NCBI GenBank assembly: GCA_022266195.1
Contig: WHVY01000001.1
Span: 15,624,001-15,688,000, forward strand
Source: Tetranychus cinnabarinus
Taxonomy: Eukaryota > Arthropoda > Arachnida > Trombidiformes > Tetranychidae
DNA length: 64,000 nucleotides
Direction of reading: 5' to 3'
The notes under the pieces are model-generated. The model was not told the DNA's origin and did not search any database. It was given only the letters and a program-made list of their open reading frames with translations. Below, in pieces: positions 36,601 to 47,907 of this stretch (position 1 is the stretch's first letter; each line of letters starts with the position of its first letter). The translations under genes and the position numbers were made by a program.

Positions 36601-38939
36601 CTGTTGTTGCTGTTGCTGTTGTGGTGGTAATGACGGAGGAGCTGGAGAAGGCTGCTGTGGTTTGATTTGAGGTGACCGATGAACAACCATTTCTGGCTGC
36701 CTTGGACCTGGAACATCTTTGACTATATTAACAGAATTATTAATATTTGTAGGTAATAAAGATGTGAACGAAGGAAATTCTTCTACAGCCTGATTTTGAC
36801 CATTTACAGTGGCTGTTTGAGGACTTAAAACTCCTTGAAAAACATCTTCTACATCTTTACTATCCATGTGGGGTAAACCACTATCCACAACAATAGTTTC
36901 TAAATTAAAATTCGTGTTTAAAATGACTGCGTCGATTCCATCTTTAGCGTCATTAATTGATTTATCTACAGTAGGTGAATTGCCTAGAACTTCGTCGTTT
37001 TTGTCAAGATCATCATCATAAAGGATATTCATCAGCTCTTCATCTTGCGGAAGATCTTGTGGCAACAAGCCATTCAAATCATCATCGTCCATAGTGACAG
37101 AAGTGGATGCATCATCCGAGGATTTCCTAGTTTCACTTAACTTTACTTTTGTGAATGGTGACTTAGCGATAGGAGTATCAGAGTGATTGAAAGTGACCGT
37201 TTGCTCATTTGTAATTCTATTCAAAAACGATGAACTCTCATCTATACTTGGGGGATGTTTAAAGTTCACATTTGAATCTGGCACCGAATTATTTTGGCCT
37301 GACACATTTGAAGATTCTTTACTTGATTCAAGCAGACCCTTACCAAAAAAGGCTTCTTGTAAATAGGAAGGGAAACTATCAAGTAATTGACTCTTTTTCT
37401 TCATTCTTCTTCGTCTTTTTGGTTTTTCGTTCTGAATATTTGGATCAAGCTCACTTGGAGCATTCTCTATTGCGTCGCCATCTTCGTCTTTACTCCAACG
37501 AGTGCGATTTTTAACACAGAAACCTCCGATTCCGAGACGTTGTATCTTTCTCTGCTTTTTCTTCTTTTCACTAGCATCTAATGAATCAGTCTTGGAAGAT
37601 CCGTCCTCCGTCTTGAAATCTTCATTATCTTCATCCCTTGTATCGTCTATTTCTCCACTAGGTAAAAGATTAACTTTACTCGTTCTCTTTGCACGCGGTC
37701 TTTTAGGAGGGTCCAACTGAAGAGATTTTATAAGCGACATACCGCCTTCAGACAGCGTTACACCATCCAGATGGAACTGACTTTGATATTTATTGTGATT
37801 TGACTTTAAAGCTGATGAATTTGCAAAGGATTCTGAAGAAGGCACCAGAGAAGTTTGAGAAGAAAAAGTCGATGATGCATTAACATTTGGTACCGAATCT
37901 CGACCTGTACAAGATGCATCTTTAATTGCATTAGATGAAACATTTCCATTGACAAGAAACTGCATGGACCCACTATTATTATCTAAAGAACTGGCTAGTT
38001 TACCAGAGACGGAATCAACAGAAGAACGAGGCGAGACTAACGGAGATGCACGTGAAACATTGCCAGTCCCTCCTAGGCTACCTTCAATACTTAAAGCTCT
38101 TTGTCTTTTCGTTGGCATTGCATTGAGTTTAAGAGCTGAAAAAAAATGAAATGAAAACAATTTGTAAGCATAAAATATTGAAAAAGCATACAAAGATGGC
38201 AGAGTTGAAAATATGCATACCTTGCAAATGAGCGGATGGTTCATCTTTAGGACGACATAATATACATTTATAACCAAAATCTGCTGCTCCTTCGCAATCA
38301 TCTTCATTGCTCATCCCATCACATTTTGAATGTAACCACCTAAAGTAAAAATTAAAGAATAAAAGCGGTGTAATGGATGAATTATAGAATGAAAAAAGGG
38401 TGTACAATTCAAATGAAAATAAATAAAACATACCGTTTACAATGGATACACTGAATTATGAGATCATTTTCTACATAATCAGCGTAGCACACAGGACAAG
38501 AAGTCTGACTACTACAAGGGCCACATTCGGTGTAATTTTTTTGCCACAATGAATTAATTCCAGGAGATATGGATCCACATTTAATACACACTACACACCA
38601 TTTACACTTCCATGTCCCGACTGGTATATCATCCAAAGGTGGATCGAGGCAATATGTATGATAGCTTATGTCACATTCATCACACAATAATAGCTTACCC
38701 TCGTCGTTGGCTTTACCACAGCCTTCACATACAGTACATTCAAGGCACCTCCAACCTTTACTTAATATAACTTTTGTTACTTTAATATTAGCACAATAAG
38801 GATGATAACACTGACCACACTGAGAACATATGATTAACCATCCTTCTTCACCTTTACCCAAGCTTCCACAGATAACACATAAATCTTGGGACAAGAGGAA
38901 TTCATCCTTAACTGAACAGAAGACCATATGATTTTCCAT
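27695..38939 (-). CDS. trr: KMT2C/D-type histone H3K4 methyltransferase (trithorax-related)
   Basis: Six exons: 38434-38939, 38221-38339, 35774-38135, 28157-35624, 27891-28076 and 27695-27787; 3,577 aa in one frame. It is the catalytic subunit of the COMPASS-like enhancer complex that monomethylates H3K4. Domains in order: a PHD cluster (about 18-205, [31 protein letters not shown]), an HMG box (about 925-985, [20 protein letters not shown]), long polyQ/Pro-rich disorder, an extended PHD (about 3050-3155), FYRN and FYRC (about 3180-3340), a WDR5-binding WIN motif (GCARTEP), then SET with [10 protein letters not shown] and the post-[16 protein letters not shown]. Unlike vertebrate KMT2C/D, the first PHD cluster is missing. 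Unlike Drosophila, where LPT/Cmi and Trr are separate genes, PHD-HMG and SET are fused here. 'trr' is used in the sense of the family. Confidence 0.96.
31963..32197. repeat. internal duplication in KMT2 exon 4, copy 2
   Basis: About 235 bp encoding the segment from [20 protein letters not shown] to [10 protein letters not shown]. It is the direct-repeat partner of 34511-34749, with few substitutions and one 6-bp difference in a Gln run. Confidence 0.93.
33930..34380. repeat. tandem repeats in KMT2 exon 4 (five units of about 28 aa)
   Basis: Five degenerate coding units of the form [18 protein letters not shown] followed by R/Q-x-TVSPF. In minus-strand order they contain [24 protein letters not shown] (three times) and [12 protein letters not shown]. 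Confidence 0.9.
34511..34749. repeat. internal duplication in KMT2 exon 4, copy 1
   Basis: Encodes [20 protein letters not shown] through [10 protein letters not shown]. It lies just after a long polyQ tract in the protein and about 2.55 kb from copy 2, which is also preceded by polyQ. Confidence 0.93.
34757..35075. repeat. polyglutamine-coding CAG/CAA repeat tract
   Basis: Minus-strand CAA/CAG array encoding more than 60 Gln with sparse His, Leu and Pro, within KMT2 exon 4. CAA and CAG alternate irregularly rather than forming a pure CAG run. The Leu-, Val- or Ala-rich + strand ORFs here are antisense shadows. Confidence 0.95.
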
Positions 38940-40063
38940 TAGGACTCATGTAGTTCCAATATGAAGAGGATAGGGCTGATAATCACTTGATTGATGTTTA
39001 ATCACTTGAAAATAAATTCTCTTTAATACTATTTTACAATAAAACAAACCTTTCACACACACACACTTCTTGGTGACACCACAATCACTCTTTTAAAAAG
39101 GGCCGGTAAGAATCGTCCGGTTCACAACAATTACAATCACAACAACTTTCATCCATCATATTGATTGTACATAAATCATTTTACAATATATAAACTGTCA
39201 ATAAAACTTGTTTACAAAAAAATCATTTAAATTAAAATTGTAAATCGGAAAAAATGAACAGTTTTGATGTGTGTGTTTTAATATCGGACGCCATTTTGGC
39301 GAATTGTTTATAAACCTATAGTCCTATATTCATAATAGTCTGCCATCTAGTATTGCTATGAAACATTATTTTCTAGGATTTTTTGTTGCAACGAAATTTC
39401 GAATCTATTTATCGAAACTTTTTTATTTACAAAGAAATATAATTCGTAATTAAGTAATGATTATTAATCAGATCAACTTCAAGCAATAAAATGGTTCTAC
39501 ATTTGCATTGATTAAAATAAACCATAATTATTAAACAGATGTATTTTAAGCTATGAATAAAATTAGTAGATTTTTATTCAATTTCACCATAAAAGGATTA
39601 TTTTTTGATAACAACTCCAGACTTTACACCCCAGAAAGGTCTGAGATTTTAATATTTTGATAAATTTACTTCTTATAGTATGAGTAGGTTTAATTTAAAT
39701 GTTCAAGGAGCATATCGATAAGTCAATTATTTAGACATGTAAATTTGGAATTGTTGCTCGAGGAATTTATTTGGTTAAGATTTTTAATTTCATGGTTTTT
39801 AGACACTTTGTCAATCATCACATCATGATAGACAATATCGGATTTGAATTCAAAAAGAATGGAATTAGTGGTCAAAATAGATTTCTACTGGTTTCTTTTC
39901 TTTAAAGGGATCACGGATCTTAGAAAAAGTTAGAAGTTGTTGCGATTTTGTTGCTAAATTTTGTCTGTGAATAGCAAAAAATAGATCAACAGATTATAAT
40001 AAACAACTGGTAAATGATACTCCTATGATATTACTATGATGAAAATGTCAGTAATCATGAAGT
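38940..40063. other. intergenic, KMT2 5' end to CHMP1 3' end
   Basis: About 1.1 kb. No zinc-finger exon is visible upstream of the KMT2 start methionine. The sequence is AT-rich with no ORF of note. It contains the KMT2 promoter/5' UTR. Confidence 0.5.
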
Positions 40064-40896
40064 TCACATGTTTCTCAGCTTAGCCAGTCTTTGACTAAGA
40101 TCATCTTGATCGGCAGAAGCCACACTTGCGTCACCAATGCTCGCTGTCTCTTCTCTTGGTAGCTCCATTTTCAATTCGATACTAAAAATGAGAAGAAAAA
40201 GAAACAGAATTCGATTAATGAACAATGAAATGATATTTCTATCGATAAAGGATCGCTTTACTTACCCTGCTTCTTCTGCAACTTGTTTCATTAAGTGATC
40301 AACATCATTTTGTGGCACTGAAAGTGTAGTAGTTGAGCTCATTGTATCTTCCATAACAGACGATTGTACATCAAGATCCTCAAACTGTTTTTCAAATTTA
40401 TCCATAACAGAAGATATCTTTTCTAAATTCATGCTCTTCATTGCCGCATCCATGGCTTTAACAACTCCAGTCATACTCTGAGTAACCTTTCTGGTAGTTA
40501 AAGCAGTTTGTACACGACTGGCCACAGCATCAATTCGAGCACTCATTCTCAAGTAATTGAGTGATTGATTTTTTTGTCTTATAGCATTCTCTGCATGAAT
40601 CTTGGCAGCTTCGTAATTATTTTTCGTAATAGCCATCTTACACTTCTCCTTCTCCTTCTTCTCCTCCTTTTCACATTTCTTAGAATTCCTTAGAAGATCC
40701 TTAGACGCAAATTTGAGATTGAATAGATGCTCTTCAATAAAATAAAGGAAAATTAGATTTTAGTTTAATCATAGTGCTTAACCAATAGACTTGATTGACA
40801 AAATAAACGTTAAAAATGGGAGAAACCAAGATTTTTCTATTGAAAATCAACATAGATAGATATAAACAACTTACTTTCCATCGTTGCTACAGACAT
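40064..40896 (-). CDS. CHMP1: CHMP1 (ESCRT-III, Vps46/Did2)
   Basis: Exons 40875-40896, 40266-40731 and 40064-40181 give 201 aa (family about 196-200). It is a regulatory ESCRT-III subunit acting in multivesicular-body sorting, abscission and nuclear-envelope sealing by recruiting VPS4 and spastin. The N-terminus reads MEKHLFNLKFASKDLL across a 22-nt first exon. The basic helices follow (KKCEKEEKKEKEKCKMAITK), then the SARIDAVASRVQTALTTRKV hallmark, the acidic autoinhibitory part, and a C-terminal MIM1 helix (DDLSQRLAKLRNM) that binds the VPS4 MIT domain. All junctions are GT-AG and in frame. Divergently arranged with IER3IP1, 321 bp away. Confidence 0.96.
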
Positions 40897-41217
40897 GGCT
40901 GGGTCACAATTTTAATAGCTACTATTATCTTTTCTTAAGGGACACAGATTAACCAAAAGCTGGACACAAACAAATAGAAATCTAGATTAATTATTAATTT
41001 GCGATAAAGAGAATGACTAATAATCAGTTTCAGCAACCAACTGACATCGCATCAATAAACAGTGAGGTGGAGTTACTGGTGGTATTGTTTACATGCCAAC
41101 CAGTATCAATTCAACTGATCCAAAATAATCTCTGGTCTTGTTTTAATTTATTTTGAGTATACTGAGTTATTAATTTTAAAATTACTGTTAATAGTTCTGT
41201 AGTTTTTTCTAGTAATT
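40897..41217. promoter_or_regulatory. bidirectional promoter region, CHMP1 and IER3IP1
   Basis: 321 bp between two diverging start codons, so both promoters and 5' UTRs must be here. No TATA box at a suitable distance is evident on either side. Confidence 0.5.
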
Positions 41218-41734
41218 ATGGCTATCACCTTGTATAATCTCTATGAATCTATTTTATTAGTTATAAATGCCGTAGCGATCCTTCATGAAGAAAGATTTCT
41301 TAACAAAAGTAAGTTTCTTTGATTGCTTATGTTATCTTTATTTGAACTAATCTCTCTCTAAAACTCAATAATCTGTGTATTTTCATAGTCAATAATTTCG
41401 AATGATAAGAGTCCTCAATACTGAAATCATCTTCGTTGTCCTTTTTTTGTTTACAATTCATTCATTTACTTATTGGTTTAATTTTTTCCAGTTGGCTGGG
41501 GGAGAAATCAAAACAACCCTATGAATTTCAATCAGCCTTATGGTGTGCCTCCACCGCAGCCAGGAGTTAAGGCCAACATTTTAAACCTAATACATTCAAT
41601 TAGAACGGTCATGAGAGGTTCGTATGCAGTAAATTGGGACGAAACTCAGTTCTAATTTTGATATTCTTTTCATTTCAGTACCGCTGATATTTCTAAATGT
41701 TGTCACCATTTTGTTCAAACTTCTTGTTGGTTAA
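41218..41734 (+). CDS. IER3IP1: IER3IP1 / Yos1 homologue
   Basis: Exons 41218-41308, 41492-41617 and 41679-41734 give 90 aa (human 82). It is a small ER/Golgi membrane protein needed for COPII-dependent ER-to-Golgi transport. An N-terminal membrane helix (about 3-22, LYNLYESILLVINAVAILHE) is followed by ERFLNK, the signature GWG, a Pro/Gln/Asn insert (PYGVPPPQPG) slightly longer than usual, the conserved IRTVMRVPLI and a C-terminal membrane helix ending LFKLLVG. The three exons join in phases 1 and 1 with GT-AG borders. Convergent with NSA2, only 215 bp apart. Confidence 0.96.
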
Positions 41735-41949
41735 AAGCTGCTGAACTGGCCTATGCTGAATATTAAAAAGTTTTGGAAAGATTTAATTTGTAATACATTT
41801 CTTTACAACACCATTCTCAATTAAATTTCCTCTAGAAATTTTAAATACTCATGACGTGATGTCGATTTATTCCATTTTTTCATTTCAGCGTTAAAATTTA
41901 TTGAAAAAGAGCAAAACTAGAAATTAATTACGAAGACTTTTTATTTAAA

Positions 41950-42732
41950 TTAAACCAAAAGAACTGCATTTATACAACCATCATTTTCTGGGTGATTAGT
42001 CACTTGAGCATATTTACCCCAAATAACTCTACCAGATTGTGTAACTAAACCAAGTTCTGATACATTTACTTCGATAATAGTTCCTTTAGTTATAACTCCT
42101 AAGCTAGTGAACATCTGAGAGCTAGGATTCTTTTTAACGCCTATTATTGGAAGATGGAAAGTTGTCTTTAATTCAGGATGAGTAACGTGAGCCTTTTTAA
42201 ATCTCAGTCCCATAGGTCTTATAAAGCGTTCAAATTTCGGAGGTTTACGTGTGAACCCTTCACCAACATAACAAACTTTAGTAACCATTCTTTTCCAGGC
42301 CTTCTTTTTCCTTTTTCCCGTCTTGATAACTTTGAAGACTTCAGCATCTGACTGTGCTTTAACTTTAGGTAATGGCACTTCCCATTTACCGGCCTTTTCT
42401 TTTCTTTTTTGTTTAATCATGTTAGAAAGAACTTTGGCTCTGCTTTGACCTTCTCTGTCCAATAAATAGGCAGGTACGGCACCTTCTTTAACCTCTTCTT
42501 CGGCCTTCTTTTTAGACTTTTTCATTTCATGCATCCTCATTGTCTTCTTCATTTGGATTTTCTCCTTGAATCGTTCCCTGTTAAACATCTTGGCTTTCAA
42601 TTTCCTTAAAGTCTTAGCTTTGTGCGAGATTTCTCGATGGGCTCGAGCCTCCTTTTTACGTTTACGTTCTTCATAATCAAGACGACGTCCATAGCGCTTC
42701 CTATGGAGCTCGATGTGGTTGTTTTGTGGCAT
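41950..42732 (-). CDS. NSA2: NSA2 ribosome biogenesis factor
   Basis: Intronless, 260 aa, exactly the usual length (NSA2/TINP1). It is a nucleolar pre-60S assembly factor that binds 27S pre-rRNA with Nog1. The very basic N-terminal half ([20 protein letters not shown], then repeated Lys/Arg helices) and the C-terminal half with an eS8-like beta domain ([40 protein letters not shown]; closing [14 protein letters not shown]) are strongly conserved across eukaryotes. An AATAAA lies within about ten bases after the stop on the minus strand, so the 3' UTR may be very short. Near-certain. Confidence 0.98.
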   Translation of the reverse strand: MPQNNHIELHRKRYGRRLDYEERKRKKEARAHREISHKAKTLRKLKAKMFNRERFKEKIQMKKTMRMHEMKKSKKKAEEEVKEGAVPAYLLDREGQSRAKVLSNMIKQKRKEKAGKWEVPLPKVKAQSDAEVFKVIKTGKRKKKAWKRMVTKVCYVGEGFTRKPPKFERFIRPMGLRFKKAHVTHPELKTTFHLPIIGVKKNPSSQMFTSLGVITKGTIIEVNVSELGLVTQSGRVIWGKYAQVTNHPENDGCINAVLLV

Positions 42733-43052
42733 GTTGTTTTATCTGAAAAAAGATACCAGAAAAGAAAGAATTATTACACACTTAAAAATTGATGTTTAAA
42801 GACACATGTTTGACAGGATGTGTTAGGGCCAAAATAAACTTACATTAATTCACAATTTAATTTAAAACAACAAATTAACCAAAAAAAACAATTAACTAAA
42901 AATTGATAAGGTTTTGGGTTAGTAAATAACCCACGTTTAATTTTTGAATCGCCTTTTGGGGACCATTGAAACATTGCTGCGTTTCTTTTAAAGGTGCGCA
43001 GCTTGAACGAGAAAAGGCAGAAAACTTGTTTATTTTAATATTGTTACAATGA
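42733..43052. other. intergenic, NSA2 promoter region
   Basis: About 320 bp, AT-rich, upstream of the minus-strand NSA2 gene. No other feature seen. Confidence 0.4.
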
Positions 43053-43289
43053 TTAATAAAATTTACTTGAATTAAATAAACTCGGAAGACGATGTTCATT
43101 ATCCATGTGATATTGTTGAAGAAGAATAATTATTAAAATGAACAAGATGAATGAAAAAATCAAAACTATTAATTGCATAGTAATGAAAGACACATGAGAG
43201 ATGAAAGGTGAACAAGTTTGATTTCCATTGTGAGCTTCATTCAGAATGCCAGATTCTCCAGATTCGTGATCAGATTTAAAGGAAGACAT
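43053..43289 (-). CDS. possible small single-span membrane protein
   Basis: A 78-aa open frame with an acidic, Ser-rich N-terminus (MSSFKSDHESGESGILNEAH), one long hydrophobic helix at about 36-58 (IVLIFSFILFILIIILLQQY) and a short polar C-terminus. A TATAAAAG box sits about 98 bp upstream of the ATG on the same strand, at a sensible distance for a short 5' UTR. No homology is recognised. It could be one exon of a longer gene or a chance ORF in AT-rich DNA. The TATA box and coherent topology favour a real gene. Confidence 0.4.
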   Translation of the reverse strand: MSSFKSDHESGESGILNEAHNGNQTCSPFISHVSFITMQLIVLIFSFILFILIIILLQQYHMDNEHRLPSLFNSSKFY

Positions 43290-44017
43290 TTTCTAAGCTA
43301 TTCTGAATAAACTAATCCAGTGTATTCAAAAAATATTAGTTAGGATTTCAAAGAATTGAAATGGAGTAGAAAAAAGTTGCTTTGAGCTTTTATAGCAATT
43401 TACTCGTTTCAATAGATTGATACTTTAATTCTTAACAATGCTTGAACGAACAATTGAATTCTGAATTGAAGTGTATAAAAGAATTGATAAGTTGATTTAA
43501 ATTTTATTTCAACCATAGATTCAAATTTCGTCAAGATTGGTTCAAGTTTCATACTCACAATTGTTTAACAAATGACATTTCAATACTTTGATTTTTTAAC
43601 TACATGTAACTCATCAGTTTAAATATCATCGTATAAATTATTATCCAAAGGATTTGACTTTTGGTATTTGAAATGCTTAAATAGATGCACCAATACTCAG
43701 ATAAATCAAATAACTATTCAAAGATGTGATGGAATAAAATGAATTTTATGGTAAATTTTGATTGTGATTTAATATTGAGATGAAGATTAATCTTAAACAA
43801 GTCATTTAAAAAAATAAGATAAGATTTTCCAGAGTTGATAAAATTTAGGAAACGATGATAAAAATCAATACCCTGCCAGCATCCCAGATTTGTATGGCAA
43901 AAGGGAATCAACTAAGTCAATATGTTGTATGATTTATAAATGAAATCACTTTTGAATAAGTAAAATAAATAAAACTATAGGAGAAAACATTTTAAAATTG
44001 AAATATCTTCCAGATTT
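43290..44017. other. intergenic
   Basis: About 730 bp, AT-rich. Holds the TATA box of the small membrane-protein candidate and presumably the CCDC85 3' UTR. No other ORF supported. Confidence 0.4.
43387..43394 (-). promoter_or_regulatory. TATA box candidate for the 43.1-43.3 kb ORF
   Basis: Reads TATAAAAG on the minus strand, 98 bp before the candidate start codon. Confidence 0.4.
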
Positions 44018-45373
44018 TTAAGATGAGTCTTCAATTTTTCGCCAAATAACATTGCATAACCCTTTAACAATAGCTTTATGTTGATCAGTAATCACTTCAT
44101 TGTTAATTTCAGCATTTGTACTTGGATTTTCTCTATTTTCCACTGCATTGATGCTTTTCGAGCCTTCTCCAGAACCAAGATCTTCATGTATTTGCAAAGC
44201 TTTCATTGCAACCACCAAAGGTTGTGGGCAAACAGGTGCTGCGGATTGATCAGAGCCATCCTTAGTAATCGCTTTAGTGTTTTCATACGTTTCGTTAGTT
44301 GAACGAGAATTTTCGTTGCTTTTTGTCCTTTCATTTTCCAGCTGTTTTATTCGCCCTTCCAGTGATCTTATGTATTCCAATATCTGCTGACTCAGAATAA
44401 CTTTATGCTGAGGTTGAACACTGTTTTCATGATTACTGTAGTTATTGCTGTTGTTTTTGGCAGTTTTTGATTTCACTAAATAAAAGAAAAACGAAGGTTA
44501 ATTTAATAATTTACAAAAGGCCTACATTTGATTTCCTAGGCATAAGTGAAATACTTTTGATAATTTGTAAAAGATTGAAAACTTACGAGCTAACGATGGA
44601 TTGATACTTGTTACTCCATTCGTATTGGAATTAACGATTGAAGAATTATGAGGTATTAAAGAACCATCTGGACCTTCCCGTGAAGATAAAGCATTATCTA
44701 AAAGCAGGCACAATTGTTTCAATTCAAAGTTTTCTCGGACCAATTCAAACTGTTTCCCTTCTAACTGAGTTAGTTTATTAGAATAGTTTGTCACTTCATG
44801 CCGCATAACTCTGGACATATGTGTTCCAAAAGATTGCCATTCTCGTGCAATTGATCTACACCGAGACCTTTCGTCTTCAAGGAAACAGGCCAGTTCACGT
44901 AGCTCATTGTTCTCAGATATTAAATGATAATTTTGTTGTTTGAGCTGTTGCAATGTGGACAAATGATGGTTTATATCTTTAGTCATTGCGCCATTATCAT
45001 AAAGAAGTTTTCTGTTTTTAGCTTCTAGACTTCTAATTCGAGAAATTAAGTCGTCCAATGTTAACTGGCCCAACAATTCATCATCAGGTGTTGGTGGAGG
45101 AGGAGTTGTTACCGACGAAGTTACTGGACTCCAAACATCAGCTCTTTGAGCATAAACAGTTCCGTGAGGATTTGAGCTTCCTGAATATAGAGAAGTTGGT
45201 TTTCCCAGTAGAAGATTCTTGTATTGAGCTTCAACTGGTTGGGGTTGTTTCTGTTGATGTTGCTGGTGAGATGAAGATCCTGATGCTAACGGAGGTAAAG
45301 GAGGTGGTGGGGGTTGGCCACTTGAATGGCTAGCCTCATCTCCATGTATATTGGACACAGAAGAGTTAGACAT
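44018..45373 (-). CDS. CCDC85: CCDC85-family coiled-coil protein
   Basis: Two exons, 44587-45373 and 44018-44475, joined in phase 1; 414 aa. CCDC85 proteins are adherens-junction and p53/Wnt-linked adaptors that bind delta-catenins. A Pro/Gln-rich N-terminus (about 1-95, PPPPPLPP, HQQHQQKQ) leads into the defining double coiled coil (about 100-225). It begins LDDLISRIRSLEAKNRKLL and includes NELRELACFLEDERSRCRSI, AREWQSFGTHMSRVMRHEV and ENFELKQLCLLLD, which match the family in order and spacing. Exon 2 adds a second short helix (LSQQILEYIRSLEGRIKQLE) and a C-terminal segment. The start is the first ATG of the open frame. Which of the vertebrate A/B/C paralogues it matches cannot be told. Confidence 0.93.
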
Positions 45374-47791
45374 TTAGGCAACCATAGAATATCTGTAAAG
45401 ATCTAAACAAAATAAATTTTAATAGAAAAATAAACACAATCAAGTAAAGTTGAATTAAAAAAGCGCGACTTAGTTGTCATTTTTACACACAAGTTAATGG
45501 ACAACAAACTTCCTCAAATATCATAACAAAAGTGGAATAAAATCATTTACTTACATTAACATTCGAAATTAGGATACTCAATGTATCTAGAAAAACTAAT
45601 TTCTAAATTTTAGTTGAGAATCAGTCAATTAACATAACTTTAGATTTACTTTGAGAAGTCAAAAGCCAAAGTTACAAAAATTTGGCCCAGAAAGTTGTTT
45701 TCACAGGAGCAACAATTCAAACACAAATTTTATCTAATTTCTGGAACACTTTAAGAGTAAGCCTTTACCACCTATTCAAACCAAGTCTTCAATAATAAAT
45801 TAATATTATACGAAGATTGTAATTTTTAAATATTTGTTGAGATAAGATGAAATTTAGGGTGAAAGAAGCTGAAAATTATTCTGAAAAAAATAGTGACATC
45901 TTTCAAAATAAAAAGTTCAAATTAGGCATGAAAGAGGGCGCTAAATAACCAGTAAACAATAGCGAGTAAATAATTTATTTAATTTTGATTGATATTTCTA
46001 GCTAATTATTACTATATTTGTATCGACTTTAGATTTCAACTTACGAGTGAACATTTAATTAAGTACTCTGTTAATGAGCATCTCGGAAACTTGGATTAGT
46101 ACGATTCAATATCCACAAATAATCCTTCCAGGTAAAAGTAGTGTAACTTGTCAATGCAAAATCATCTTCCTATCAGCCTAGCACCGCTATTATAAACATT
46201 AGTTTTTATCAACTAATAGCTAACAAACTAATTACCTAGAAAATCTCGATTCAATGACATAGAAAAATATTTGTGCCCTTAACATAAACTGTAAGTATTC
46301 AACAAAAAAATCCTCTACTCTCCTCGAAACTTCAATGTATTCCCATTTGCCATTAAGGCACCGATCAATCATTTTTCAATTTTAGGAATACAATGTAAAA
46401 ATAATGACAATTTATATCTAAAAGTAGCTAATATTTTACCATTATTAGTAACCAACTATGGATTGATACGTCATTGACAGTAATTTTCAAGTTTACCATT
46501 ATATTTACCGTTTAACAAAGCGTGTTGATCCTCAGTTTCCTTGAAAATAATTTTACACATTTGTTTGTACGGAAATAAAATTCAGATGATTATTTATAAG
46601 CAAATAAATAATCACCAACTAATTTGATTATTTGACTCAAACACCCTGTTTACTGTTAATTAGACATGCTAACTAATTTGAATTGGTATGAAAGGTTACA
46701 AAGGAAACATTTAAACTGAATGTTGCATGTTTGTACATTTTGTCGTACTTTTTTGGACGAGTCAATTGATTTCAATTGTTTATGAGTAAAGTAATCAAAT
46801 TGAGAACTCCTATGAAGAAAACAATAGGATTATTCATCTTATCCAAGCACTTGTCAACCTTTTATTTACAACCAACAAACAGTCCAAATTACAATAACAA
46901 ATGATTAATGTCTTCTATTTTAAAACAAGACATAATTGCGATAATTAAACTCCATTAACCCTTGATAATCACTCTCAACTTAATCATTTGTCATCACAGG
47001 GTTGAAAAAATTGGATTCTAAACATTGCCATTTACAATGTAAACTTTACACTGCTTCAAACAAATCTGACAAAGCAATTTGTTGATGTTGACTTAAATCG
47101 TTCAATTCTGGAACTGATTTGATTTTTTCATTTCTGGATACAGATTTTGTTAGGCTGATAACCTTGATTATCAATGAGACTATCAAGATGGAAACAGCAA
47201 AAGGGTTGAATTAACCTGCAATGTGAATAACTTTTATCACCTTTTAAACGGTTATGCAAATATAACAAGAGCAAAGTGGAATCGCGCTTGTATCCAAGAC
47301 CAATAACCATTGAATAGCCTTCAAGTTGAACAAACAATCGGCTGGTCAATGAAAAATCATGCAAGCTAAAAATTTATGGTCATAATTGTGACCAACAATG
47401 ATTGAAGGGAAATTTCATGCTCCATAAGTGGTCACCATAATGATCAGAAAACATTGTCATTTTTACTTGTTTTTTGTTCTTCGGGAAATTGCGAGAAGGA
47501 AAAGTGAAAACAAATTAAAATGAGTGAATTAAGGTAATAATAAGGTTTTTATTGTTGACCCATCATGATGAACGTCATGTTACTCTGACTATAACTAGAT
47601 AAACAACTCTATTGAAATCAAGTTTGAAAGCCTTCAAGGGCAATCCTCTTTACGAGATGTAAGATGTTCAAGTTTAGTGTTAATAATATCGAGTGTATGC
47701 GACGGCAAATAATAAATAGCAATTTTTGAGGGAGTAAAGAATAAGGTGAAAACAATTTAAGGTGGAGAGATAGTTGAACAATTTTCAGAAA
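45374..47791. other. long intergenic region
   Basis: About 2.4 kb between diverging genes, AT-rich. Minus-strand open frames near 47.1-47.4 and 47.6-47.9 kb have no domain and no splice support. Nothing else seen. Confidence 0.5.
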
Positions 47792-47800
47792 TATATAAAG
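47792..47800 (+). promoter_or_regulatory. TATA box of the secreted 14-Cys protein gene
   Basis: TATATAAAG about 108 bp upstream of the start codon at 47908, consistent with a TATA-driven, tissue-specific secreted-protein gene. Confidence 0.6.
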
Positions 47801-47907
47801 GTAAGAAAAATTCTGAGAAACGTCAATCAGATTTACTTGATTTAAACTGTTCAGTTCCAAGATTGTCTTTTTTTCAATTTCCCTCTCACTCGTCTATTGG
47901 TTGAAAT

